Assembly (NCBI GenBank): GCA_964632945.1
Contig: CAZWCX010000084.1
Span: 1 to 32,789, forward strand
DNA length: 32,789 bases
Direction: 5' to 3'
From: CAZWCX01 sp964632945
GTDB taxonomy: Bacteria; Planctomycetota; MHYJ01; WSZJ01; CAZWCX01
How positions within the stretch are numbered: the stretch's first letter is position 1; the number at the start of each line of letters is the position of its first letter. The notes beneath the pieces were generated by a model that was given only the letters and a program-made list of their open reading frames with translations, was not told the DNA's origin and made no database searches. The position numbers and the translations under genes are program-made. This document shows, in pieces, positions 1 through 6,849 of this stretch.

Positions 1-108
1 GAAATCAAGGTTGAAGCCCCACCAGGTGTCTCGGAGCCCCGAGGCCGGCCCGCGCTTCATCTCTTCGGGGGTGTGGAAGGCGGCCGCCGGCCCCGTGGGG
101 GAATCCAT
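1..108 (-). CDS. 5' end of an unidentified gene (partial, runs off the window)
   Basis: An open frame starts with ATG at 108-106 and stays open to the window edge, giving 36 residues that begin MDSPTGPAAAFHTPEEM and include RDTWWGFN. It starts 9 bp after the stop of the ATP-grasp gene. A GGAG overlapping that stop codon lies about 12 nt upstream of the ATG, so it is probably the next gene of the same operon. The mixed, non-repetitive composition looks like real protein, unlike the Arg/Gly/Pro-rich alternative frames here. I do not recognise the family; too little is present. Confidence 0.5.
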   Translation of the reverse strand, partial: MDSPTGPAAAFHTPEEMKRGPASGLRDTWWGFNLDF

Positions 109-117
109 CCGCGACCG

Positions 118-1428
118 TCACTCCATGCGGAACCGCAGCGCGTCCACCGCGCGACGGGCCTCGGCGTACGCCGCGCGGCTCCCCGCGGGGTGGGACGCGA
201 GCGCCCAGGCCAGGTGGGGAAAGACGTCGGGATGCGGCGGCGCGAACATCCGCGTCCCCTCCTCCACCGCCGCCTGCACCTCGACGCAGCCGCCGCGGGC
301 CGCTTCCCGCTCGGCCGCGGCGGGGACGCGCCGGACGATGCCTTCGCGAAACCCACACGCGTAGGCGAGCGCGCTCGGCCGCGCGGCGGCGCCGGCATAC
401 GCGCCGTCGCGGTCCCCGCCCGGCAGACCCGCGAGCGCCTTCACGCATTCCCGCCACGGCTCCACGCCGATCGCGGTCTCGAAGAGCCGGCCGAAGCCGT
501 CGTCCTCGCCGAGTCGGCCGTTCACCTCGATGACGCGGACGTCGTCTCCTCCGCGGGCGCGGAACTCCACCGCGAACCCGCCGTCGACGAGTCCGCTGGC
601 CGCCACCGCGGCCTCCCCCGCCGCGGCCACCCGCGCGGCGTCCGCGACTTCCGGATCGACGGGAAGCAGGTACCCCTCCAGGTAGAAGAGAGGCGGCGCG
701 GTCCAGCGCTGCTCGATCACCCCGAACGTCCAGGGCACGCCCGCGCGCACGATCCCGTCGGTCTCCGCGGGGACGCCGTCGACGCATTCCTCGACCAGGA
801 AATCCCGCCGCGGATCGCACCCGAGGTCGAATCCGGCCTTGCGCGCGAAGTCCGCCAGCCGCCGAACGTCGGGGGAATCCGCCAACGCGGCCCGCAGCCG
901 GGAGGCCGCCGCCGGCACGTCTTCGGGCCGATCCACCCGGACGACGTTGCGGGCCATGGTGGACGCCATTCCCTTCAGGATCACCGGGAAGCCGCGCTCC
1001 GCAGCGAAACGCAATACCCCGGCGGCATCCGACGCGCGGGCGAATCCCGGCACCGGCACGTTCGCGGCGGCGAGCCGGCGACGGCTTTCCCCCTTGTGGG
1101 TGCAGGCGAACGCGGCTTCGGGGGACGGTCCCGGGCAGCCGAGGCGGCGGCAGACCAACGACGCCGGCAGGAGGCCGTACTCCGACTGCGCGAGCACGCC
1201 GTCGACCTGCGTGGCGGCCGCGAACGCCTCCAGCGCGGCGGTCACCTCATCGAGGCGGTCGTACCGCGGAACGGTCAAGACGCCGTCGAAGAGGGCGCGG
1301 TCGACGTCGTCGACGTCTTCGTCGGCGACGACGAGGCGGACGCCCCAGTCGCGCCACCACGCCCCGTGGGCCGCCGCGAAGGCACGCCGCGAGCGCCGGT
1401 CGAGGAATGGGGCCAGCAACGTGGTCAT
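118..1428 (-). CDS. ATP-grasp domain ligase
   Basis: 436 residues. The start is the ATG at 1428-1426 (MTTLLAPFL), 1 nt after the preceding gene's TGA (1432-1430), with a GGGGAG ribosome site overlapping that stop; translation is probably coupled. The order is that of an ATP-grasp ligase: an N-terminal Rossmann-like pre-ATP-grasp region with VDGVLAQSEYGLLPAS, a THKG linker, the ATP-binding segment PVILKGMASTMARNV, a central FLVEECVDG strand, and the metal-binding motif VIEVNGRLGEDDG near residue 310. Such enzymes form acyl-phosphate intermediates and join them to amines or thiols. Substrates cannot be read from sequence. The epimerase at the head of the operon hints at surface-polymer or specialised small-molecule synthesis. 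It is not a recognisable carbamoyl-phosphate synthase, biotin carboxylase or Ddl by length and layout. Confidence 0.85.
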   Translation of the reverse strand: MTTLLAPFLDRRSRRAFAAAHGAWWRDWGVRLVVADEDVDDVDRALFDGVLTVPRYDRLDEVTAALEAFAAATQVDGVLAQSEYGLLPASLVCRRLGCPGPSPEAAFACTHKGESRRRLAAANVPVPGFARASDAAGVLRFAAERGFPVILKGMASTMARNVVRVDRPEDVPAAASRLRAALADSPDVRRLADFARKAGFDLGCDPRRDFLVEECVDGVPAETDGIVRAGVPWTFGVIEQRWTAPPLFYLEGYLLPVDPEVADAARVAAAGEAAVAASGLVDGGFAVEFRARGGDDVRVIEVNGRLGEDDGFGRLFETAIGVEPWRECVKALAGLPGGDRDGAYAGAAARPSALAYACGFREGIVRRVPAAAEREAARGGCVEVQAAVEEGTRMFAPPHPDVFPHLAWALASHPAGSRAAYAEARRAVDALRFRME

Positions 1429-1429
1429 C

Positions 1430-1915
1430 TCACTCCCCGTCCGCGCGCGCCGGTTCTCGCGGCGCCGCCTCGGGCGATTGCGGGCGTTTCTCCTGCGCCT
1501 CGCGTTCCGCGCGGATGCGCCGGTCCACGCGCTCGAAGCGTTCCCGGACCGTGCCGTTGTAGGGCGCGAGATCCATCGCGGCGCGCAGGACCTCCCGCGC
1601 CTCCGCGAGGCTTCCCGCCGCCTCCAGGCGATCGGCCCGGACCAGCCGGTTTTCGACCTCACGGGCGTGCCGGAACCAGCCGACGAGTGCGCCGGACAGG
1701 AGGAGGAAGAGACCGACCGCGCCCAGGACCGCCAGGCGCCGACGCGACGGGCCGGTGCCCTCCGGATTTCTCCGCGCGCGGCCGCTCGTCGCGGCGGGGC
1801 CGGTTCGCGCGTCTCCGCCCGCGCCCGGTTCGCCGGAGCGCATCGCCCCGCCCGGAGGGACCGGGTCGGGCGACGGGGGGCGGGGATTCGAAGCCGCTGC
1901 GTCCATGGCGTCCAT
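1430..1915 (-). CDS. small single-pass membrane protein with a TPR-like C-terminal segment
   Basis: 161 residues from the ATG at 1915-1913; a second in-frame ATG at 1906-1904 is a possible alternative. Residues 1-57 are Pro/Gly/Ala-rich and probably disordered. RRR at 58-60 precedes one transmembrane helix, about 61-81 (LAVLGAVGLFLLLSGALVGWF). This is followed by one TPR-like helical pair around LVRADRLEAAGSLAEAREVL and ending in LAPYN, then a charged tail. It lies 80 bp after the kinase stop and 1 nt before the ATP-grasp gene, so it is almost certainly co-transcribed. The single TPR next to a TPR kinase suggests an adaptor or membrane anchor, but no function can be assigned. CATCG-GGTA-CGATG could fold over the start codon. 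Confidence 0.7.
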   Translation of the reverse strand: MDAMDAAASNPRPPSPDPVPPGGAMRSGEPGAGGDARTGPAATSGRARRNPEGTGPSRRRLAVLGAVGLFLLLSGALVGWFRHAREVENRLVRADRLEAAGSLAEAREVLRAAMDLAPYNGTVRERFERVDRRIRAEREAQEKRPQSPEAAPREPARADGE

Positions 1916-1995
1916 CGTACCCGATGCGGCCCCGACCGGGAAGCCACGACGTGCGGGATCGGCGTCCCCGTCGCGACCGGCTCCCGCGGGCCTGC

Positions 1996-4900
1996 TCACT
2001 CCTCCTTGCCGAATTCTTCGCGCAGGGCGCGCAGGCGCGGCTCGTCGGGGGCGAGGCGCAACGCGGCCTCGAGGTCGCGTCGGCCTTCGGCGCCGCGGCC
2101 GAGCCGGCGCAGCAGCACCGCCCGGTTGGCGAGCGTCGGCCAGAAGCCCGGGGCCAGTCGGACGGCAGCGTCGTAGTCGGCGAGGGCGCGAGCGAAGGCC
2201 GGAGCGGGGTCGATACCGTCGTTCGCGTCGATGTCGCCGCGCAGACTCCAGGCGTGGCCCCGGTTCTCGAATGCGCGCGCGTCCGCGGGGTCGCGGCGAA
2301 CGGCCTCGTCGAAGTCGCCGAGCGCGCCTTCGGCGGCGGCGCGGGCATCGCCGCCGTAGGCGAGCCGGGCCTCCGCCAGCGAAAGCCGGACGGCGCCCCG
2401 ATGGCCCCAGGCATTGCCGCGTCCCGGGCGGCGACGGAGAGCCTCGCCGTAGTCGGCGGCCGCGCTCTCGAATGCCTCCCGCGGGTCCGCGTCGGCGGCG
2501 GACATCCATTCGCCGAGACTCCACCAGGATGCGGCCCGATTGAGCCGCGGGACCTCGGCATCGGGGCGAGCGGCGAGGGCCGCGTCGAGGTCCTCGATGG
2601 CGGCGCGAAAGAGCGCCGCCGCGGACCGCCCCGACGCGAGCGCGGACTCGGCGCGTTTGGCGCGCACGGCGCCGCGGTCGGCGCGCGCGCCGGCGTGATC
2701 GGGCGCATGCTCGAGAACGGCCGAGAGCTCCACTTCCGCGCGGCGAAACGACTCGTCCGGATCCTCGCCGCGGGCGGCGGCCTCCTCGCCGCGGCGCACC
2801 CACACTCCGGCGCGATTCAGGCGCGGCCCGACGGCGCCCGGCCGCAGGGTGGAGGCGCGTTCGTAGTCCGCGAGGGCGGCGTCGAAGGACGGCGCGGGGT
2901 CCTGGCCGGCGGCGGTCGCGACGTCGGCCTCGAACCAGCGAAGGTTGCCGCGGGCCTGCAGGGCTTCCAGGTTCTCGGGGGCGAGGGCGAGGGCGCGCTC
3001 GAGGTCCGCGAGGACCGCGACGATCACGGGAGCCGGGTCGCCCCCGCGGGCGTGTTCCGAGCGGGCGAAGGCGAGCCGGGCGGCGGCACGGTTCTTGAGC
3101 AGGTCGGGTCCCTCCCTCCGGCGCTCGAGCGCGCGGTCGTGGGCGGCGAGCGCCCGAACGTACAGCGGGCGCGGATCTTCTCCGCGGGCCTCGGCCGCGT
3201 CTCCCGCGAGGACGAGGACGAGACCGCGGTTGGCCTCGGCTTCGGCGTTGGCGGGGTCGAGGGCGAGGCCCGCGTCGAGGTCGGCCAGGGCCGCGTCGAG
3301 GAGCGGTTGCGGGTCGCGTCCGGCGTCGGACTCCGCGCGGGCGCGTTTGACGCGGGCGAGGCCGCGGTTGTTGAGGGCCTCGGTGAGCGCCGGATCGGCG
3401 GCCAGGGCCCGGCCGAAGCACTCGATGGCCCGATCGAGAGCCGGCGCGGGGTCGAGTCCCGCCTCGTCCTCGATTTCGGCGCGGCGGACGAGGCAGCCGC
3501 CCGCGCCGTTCCACGCGTCGGGATAGCTTGCGCGTCCGGCGGCGGCGGCGCGGAAGTCGTCCTCGGCGCGGGCCAGGAGCGGGCGCGGATCGACGCCGCC
3601 CGCGGAAGCGGCCTCGGCCTGACCGATGCGCAGAGTGCCGAGGAGGAATCGCAGTTCGGCCTGACGGGGCCGCGCGGCCAGGGCGCGTTCCGCGTCCTCC
3701 ACGCCATCCGTGAATCGTCCGAGGAGGTAGCGCGCCTTGGCGCGGGCATGGAGAATTTCGCGCCGGAACATGGCGAGTCCGGCGGCGCCGAGGGCGCGGG
3801 AGAACCCGGCCTCGGCTTCGCGCCACTCCCCGCGGCGAAAGGCGAGGGCGGCGGCGAGGACGTCGCGGAACTCCTCGGCGAGCCCCTCGCCCCACACGCG
3901 CGCGGCGGAGGCCTCCGCAAGCAGGGCGTCGACGCGGGAGTGGACGGCGGCGCGTTCCTTCGGCTCGGCGGGGAGGGGACCGAATTCGAGGCCGGTCGCC
4001 GTGTGAATGGTCGGCGGCAACGGGGAGTGGAGCAGCAGGTCGGAGAGCCCGAGCAGCGCTTCGAGGAGGGTGGCATACGGAAGGTCGGGGTCGAGGGCGC
4101 GGGCCGCCGCGATCCACGCGCGCGCCTCCTCTTCGAAGCCGGCGAGACGCCGGGCCCATGCCGCGAGCGGCCGCGCCGCTGCGCGCGAGGTCGGGTCGTC
4201 GGGAGTCCCGGCCAGAAAGGCCTCGATTTCGGGCCACCGGTCGGCGGCGGCCCGGCGCCGCCCGTCGGCATCGAGGGTGGAGTCGTGGAACGTCGCCTCC
4301 ATCGCCTCGAGGGCGGGAGCGACGGCGACCCAGCGCGCGAGGACGCGCTGGACGAGGCCGGCCTTGCGCAGGTCCTCGCGGGCAGCCGCCTCGCGTTCGC
4401 GCGCGCGGCGGGCCTCTTCCGCGGCGGCTTCGTCGAGCCGGCGGGCGGCGGCGTCCGCCCAGGCGAAGCCTTCGCGGGCCTCGGCGTGCGCCGGCTCGAG
4501 CGCGAGCGCGCGGGCAAAGGCGTCGCGGGCCTCGCGGGGCAACTCGCGGACGCGCCGGTCGCGCCCCTCGGTGAGGGCGTCGGCGAGGGCCTTCCGGTCG
4601 CGTTCCCGCGCGAGATGGAAGGGGACGGCGCCCGCTAGGAGGAGCCCGACCGCGAGCAGAGAGGCGGCCCAGGAGACGCGATGCCGGCGCACGGACCGCA
4701 GGATCCGGACCGTGGTGGAGATCGGCCGGGCGTGGACGGGCTCGCCGGCGCGCACGCGTTCGAGATCGTCGGCGAGCGCGGCAGCGGTCGGGTAGCGGCG
4801 GTTGCGTTCCTTCTCGAGGGCGCGCAGGACCACGGTCTCGAGGTCGATGGAGATGCCCGGATTGCGCGCGCGGGGGGGGTGGGGCTCGCGTTCGATCACG

Positions 4901-5628
4901 GCAAACATGGCAGCGACGGGGCTTTCTCCGGTGAAGGGGCGGACGCCGGTGAGGATCTCGTAGAGGACGATGCCCAGGGAAAAGACGTCGCTGCGTCCGT
5001 CGATCGCACGGCGGCCTTCGCACTGTTCGGGCGACATGTATTCGGGCGTCCCGATGGCCGTACCGCTGCGAGTCAGCTGGGAGGCGCCGTCGACCGCGCG
5101 GGCGAGGCCGAAGTCGGCGACGACCGCGTGGGGGATGCCGTTCGGGTCGCGGCGCACGAGGATGTTGCCGGGTTTCAGGTCGCGGTGGATGATGCCGTGC
5201 TCGTGGGCGTAGTGGACGGCGCGGGCGACCTCGGCCAGGAGCCGGAGCAGGTCGTCCGAAGGCGGGCCGGGGCGCCAGGGGTGGAGGGCGAAGTCGCGCA
5301 GGGATCCGTCGGGAACGTGTTCCATGACGAGGTAGGGGACGCCGTCCGCCTCGCCGACCTCGAAGACGGGGACGATGTTGGGATGGTCGAGGCGGGCCAT
5401 CGCATGGGCTTCCCGGCGGAAGCGGTGGACGTCCTCTTCCTCGGGGGCGGGTGTGGGGGCTCCGGGGCAGGCGGGCGCGGGGGCGCGCAGGACCTTGAGG
5501 GCGACGTCGCGCTGGAGCGAGTCGTCGCGGGCGCGATAGACGGCGCCCATGCCGCCGCGGCCGAGCTCGCCGACGATGCGGTACTTGCCGAACGGCGAGG
5601 ACGCGCCGGAAGGTCCGGCGGAGGTCAT
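1996..5628 (-). CDS. membrane Ser/Thr protein kinase with an 11-unit elongated TPR array
   Basis: 1210 residues. The ATG at 5628-5626 is preceded by GGAGG (5639-5635) with 6-nt spacing. The PknB-type kinase domain spans about residues 16-290: glycine loop GELGRGGMGAVY, lysine K45, catalytic HRDLKPGN at 148-155, DFG at 172-174 and SPEQ in the activation segment. All key residues are present, so it should be active. A transmembrane helix follows at about 318-338 (VSWAASLLAVGLLLAGAVPF), which places the kinase in the cytoplasm and the long C-terminal part outside. After a helical, coiled region come about eleven 46-residue TPR-like repeats (residues 677-1183) and a short acidic tail, GKEE. The gene sits 67 bp behind the epimerase and ahead of two further operon genes, so it may sense or control the pathway they encode. 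An Ala/Pro-rich insert lies between K45 and helix C (about 50-65). Confidence 0.93.
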   Translation of the reverse strand: MTSAGPSGASSPFGKYRIVGELGRGGMGAVYRARDDSLQRDVALKVLRAPAPACPGAPTPAPEEEDVHRFRREAHAMARLDHPNIVPVFEVGEADGVPYLVMEHVPDGSLRDFALHPWRPGPPSDDLLRLLAEVARAVHYAHEHGIIHRDLKPGNILVRRDPNGIPHAVVADFGLARAVDGASQLTRSGTAIGTPEYMSPEQCEGRRAIDGRSDVFSLGIVLYEILTGVRPFTGESPVAAMFAVIEREPHPPRARNPGISIDLETVVLRALEKERNRRYPTAAALADDLERVRAGEPVHARPISTTVRILRSVRRHRVSWAASLLAVGLLLAGAVPFHLARERDRKALADALTEGRDRRVRELPREARDAFARALALEPAHAEAREGFAWADAAARRLDEAAAEEARRAREREAAAREDLRKAGLVQRVLARWVAVAPALEAMEATFHDSTLDADGRRRAAADRWPEIEAFLAGTPDDPTSRAAARPLAAWARRLAGFEEEARAWIAAARALDPDLPYATLLEALLGLSDLLLHSPLPPTIHTATGLEFGPLPAEPKERAAVHSRVDALLAEASAARVWGEGLAEEFRDVLAAALAFRRGEWREAEAGFSRALGAAGLAMFRREILHARAKARYLLGRFTDGVEDAERALAARPRQAELRFLLGTLRIGQAEAASAGGVDPRPLLARAEDDFRAAAAGRASYPDAWNGAGGCLVRRAEIEDEAGLDPAPALDRAIECFGRALAADPALTEALNNRGLARVKRARAESDAGRDPQPLLDAALADLDAGLALDPANAEAEANRGLVLVLAGDAAEARGEDPRPLYVRALAAHDRALERRREGPDLLKNRAAARLAFARSEHARGGDPAPVIVAVLADLERALALAPENLEALQARGNLRWFEADVATAAGQDPAPSFDAALADYERASTLRPGAVGPRLNRAGVWVRRGEEAAARGEDPDESFRRAEVELSAVLEHAPDHAGARADRGAVRAKRAESALASGRSAAALFRAAIEDLDAALAARPDAEVPRLNRAASWWSLGEWMSAADADPREAFESAAADYGEALRRRPGRGNAWGHRGAVRLSLAEARLAYGGDARAAAEGALGDFDEAVRRDPADARAFENRGHAWSLRGDIDANDGIDPAPAFARALADYDAAVRLAPGFWPTLANRAVLLRRLGRGAEGRRDLEAALRLAPDEPRLRALREEFGKEE
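2080..3600 (-). repeat. array of eleven 46-residue elongated TPR units (138-bp period)
   Basis: Within the kinase gene, residues 677-1183 fall into eleven consecutive units of 45-47 residues, mostly exactly 46. Each begins with G-x-D-P-x-P or a degenerate form, followed by a helix ending A-x-x-D-h-x-x-A-h, then h-x-P-x-x-x-x-A-x-x-N-R-G and a second helix of about 16-20 residues. The A-h-x-h-x-P...N-R-G core is typical TPR. Relative to the canonical 34 residues, each unit carries about 12 extra residues placed between the second helix and the next unit. Units differ in sequence, so this is an old protein repeat rather than recent DNA duplication. Confidence 0.85.
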
Positions 5629-5657
5629 GGGCGGCCTCCCGCGCGGGCCGGCGCGCG

Positions 5658-5676
5658 CGGGGCGGCAGGCGCCCCG
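5658..5676 (-). terminator. 7-bp hairpin between epimerase and kinase (possible attenuator)
   Basis: CGGGGCG (5658-5664) and CGCCCCG (5670-5676) form a perfect 7-bp stem with a 5-nt loop, 20-38 nt after the epimerase stop and about 30 nt before the kinase start. There is no U-tract. In a 70% GC genome such stems arise easily by chance. It could reduce read-through into the kinase or protect the upstream message. Confidence 0.3.
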
Positions 5677-5695
5677 GGCGACCGCGCCGCCCCGA

Positions 5696-6682
5696 TCAAC
5701 GCACCAGCCCGGCCAACGCGGTGCGCTCCTTGTGTTCCTTGCGCCAGGCGATCAGGTTCTCCAGCCCCTCCCGCAGGGGCGTGGCGGCGACGAAGCCGAT
5801 CTCCTTGCGCGCCCGCTCCGGGCAGCCGACCCGGTGCGTGACGAAAGTCTGCCCGCCCGGTTCGTACTGGATCTTCAGGTTCGACCCGGTGATCTCGAGC
5901 AGCAGTTCGCAGAGCTCGCGGATGGTCGTGCGGGTGCCCATGCCGACGTTGTAGAAGCGATTTTCAACGTCGGACTTGAGGGCGCAAACGTTGGCGCGCG
6001 CGGCATCGCGGACGTAGATGAAATCGTACGACTGGGTGCCGTCCCCGAAGACGATCGGCGAGAGTCCCTGGTCGATGCGGTCGAGGATCTTCATGGTGAC
6101 GGCCACGTAGGCGCCCTTGTAGTCCTGGCGCGGACCGTAGACGTTCATGTAGCGCAGACCGACGTGCTTGAGGCCGTAGCGGTGATAGAAGGCGCGAAAC
6201 ATGTGCTCGCCGGCGATCTTGGTCGCGCCGTAGAAGGTCTGGTTGTTGTAGGGGTGGTCCTCGGTCATGGGCACCTGGAGGGCGTCGCCGTAGACGGAGG
6301 CGGACGAAGACCACACGACGCGCGGAATGCCGTTGTCCCGGGCGGCTTCCATGACGTTGAAGGTGCCGGCGACGTTGACGTCGAAGGCCGCGCGCGGGAA
6401 CTCGTGGCACTGGAGCAGCCACAGCGCGGCGAGGTGGACGACCGCGTCCATCCCCTTCATGGCGCGACCGAGGATGTCGGTGTGCAGGATGTCCCCGCCG
6501 GCCTCGTTGATTTTCACGCGCGGGTCGCGCAGGGCGACCTCGAGGTTCTCGATCCGCCCGCGACAGAAGTTGTCGTAGACCAGGACTTCCTTGACCCCCT
6601 CGGCGAGCAGTTCCTCCACCACGTGAGAGCCGATGAAGCCGCCGCCGCCGATGACCAGGATGCGCCTGCCCTCGAGGTTCAT
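5696..6682 (-). CDS. NAD-dependent sugar-nucleotide epimerase/dehydratase (extended SDR)
   Basis: 328 residues. The ATG at 6682-6680 is fixed by GGAGG at 6693-6689, six nt upstream; the frame is open further upstream but that extension is Arg-rich and crosses the promoter. The Rossmann nucleotide site is GGGGFIGSH at 12-20. The catalytic region has SSSASVYG followed by Y151-GAT-K155 (YxxxK), and LRYMNVYGPRQ binds the nucleotide sugar. This is the standard extended-SDR layout of UDP-glucose 4-epimerase-like and related enzymes, acting on nucleotide-linked sugars in the cytoplasm for surface polysaccharide or glycan synthesis. The exact substrate cannot be told. It heads a minus-strand operon with the kinase, small membrane protein and ATP-grasp genes, driven by a promoter at 6722-6751. 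Confidence 0.9.
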   Translation of the reverse strand: MNLEGRRILVIGGGGFIGSHVVEELLAEGVKEVLVYDNFCRGRIENLEVALRDPRVKINEAGGDILHTDILGRAMKGMDAVVHLAALWLLQCHEFPRAAFDVNVAGTFNVMEAARDNGIPRVVWSSSASVYGDALQVPMTEDHPYNNQTFYGATKIAGEHMFRAFYHRYGLKHVGLRYMNVYGPRQDYKGAYVAVTMKILDRIDQGLSPIVFGDGTQSYDFIYVRDAARANVCALKSDVENRFYNVGMGTRTTIRELCELLLEITGSNLKIQYEPGGQTFVTHRVGCPERARKEIGFVAATPLREGLENLIAWRKEHKERTALAGLVR

Positions 6683-6721
6683 GCCGTGCCTCCAAGCGGT
6701 AGAGACCGTTTCCGGGCGGGG

Positions 6722-6751
6722 ATCGTAGCAGGCCCGGCCGCTTCGCGGCAA
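6722..6751 (-). promoter_or_regulatory. sigma-70-like promoter of the epimerase-kinase operon
   Basis: Reading the minus strand, TTGCCG (6751-6746), an 18-bp spacer and TACGAT (6727-6722) lie about 40 nt upstream of the epimerase ATG. Transcription would start near 6715, giving a leader of about 33 nt that contains the GGAGG site. The same -10 hexamer and spacer occur upstream of the kinase at 23656. Predicted by eye only. Confidence 0.6.
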
Positions 6752-6786
6752 CGCAATTCGCCGCGCCAGACGGCCTGCATGCCTCC

Positions 6787-6814
6787 TTGCCATCCGCGCG
6801 TGAGCGGGTATAGT
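6787..6814 (+). promoter_or_regulatory. sigma-70-like promoter of the ABC-F/PlsC operon
   Basis: TTGCCA (6787-6792), a 16-bp spacer and TATAGT (6809-6814) stand about 35 bp before the ABC-F ATG at 6850, with GGAG at 6840-6843 as ribosome site. The expected transcript start near 6821 gives a leader of about 29 nt. The -35 and adjoining spacer (TTGCCAnCCnCGCGTGA) match 15 of 17 positions with the promoter at 10259-10287, suggesting a shared regulator or recognition feature. Confidence 0.65.
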
Positions 6815-6849
6815 GTCTCCTCGCCCTCGGTCCCGCTACGGAGTTCCCC

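Noticed and set aside
2080..3600. 138-bp periodicity as a CRISPR or DNA tandem repeat
   Set aside because: The units are diverged at DNA level, in frame, and explained by the protein repeat; there are no conserved direct repeats with unique spacers.
73..4638. Very long plus-strand open frame (1521 codons) opposite the kinase and ATP-grasp genes
   Set aside because: It is antisense to genes with intact catalytic motifs, dominated by Arg/Gly/Ala/Glu, and has no recognisable domain. High GC removes stop codons from shadow frames.
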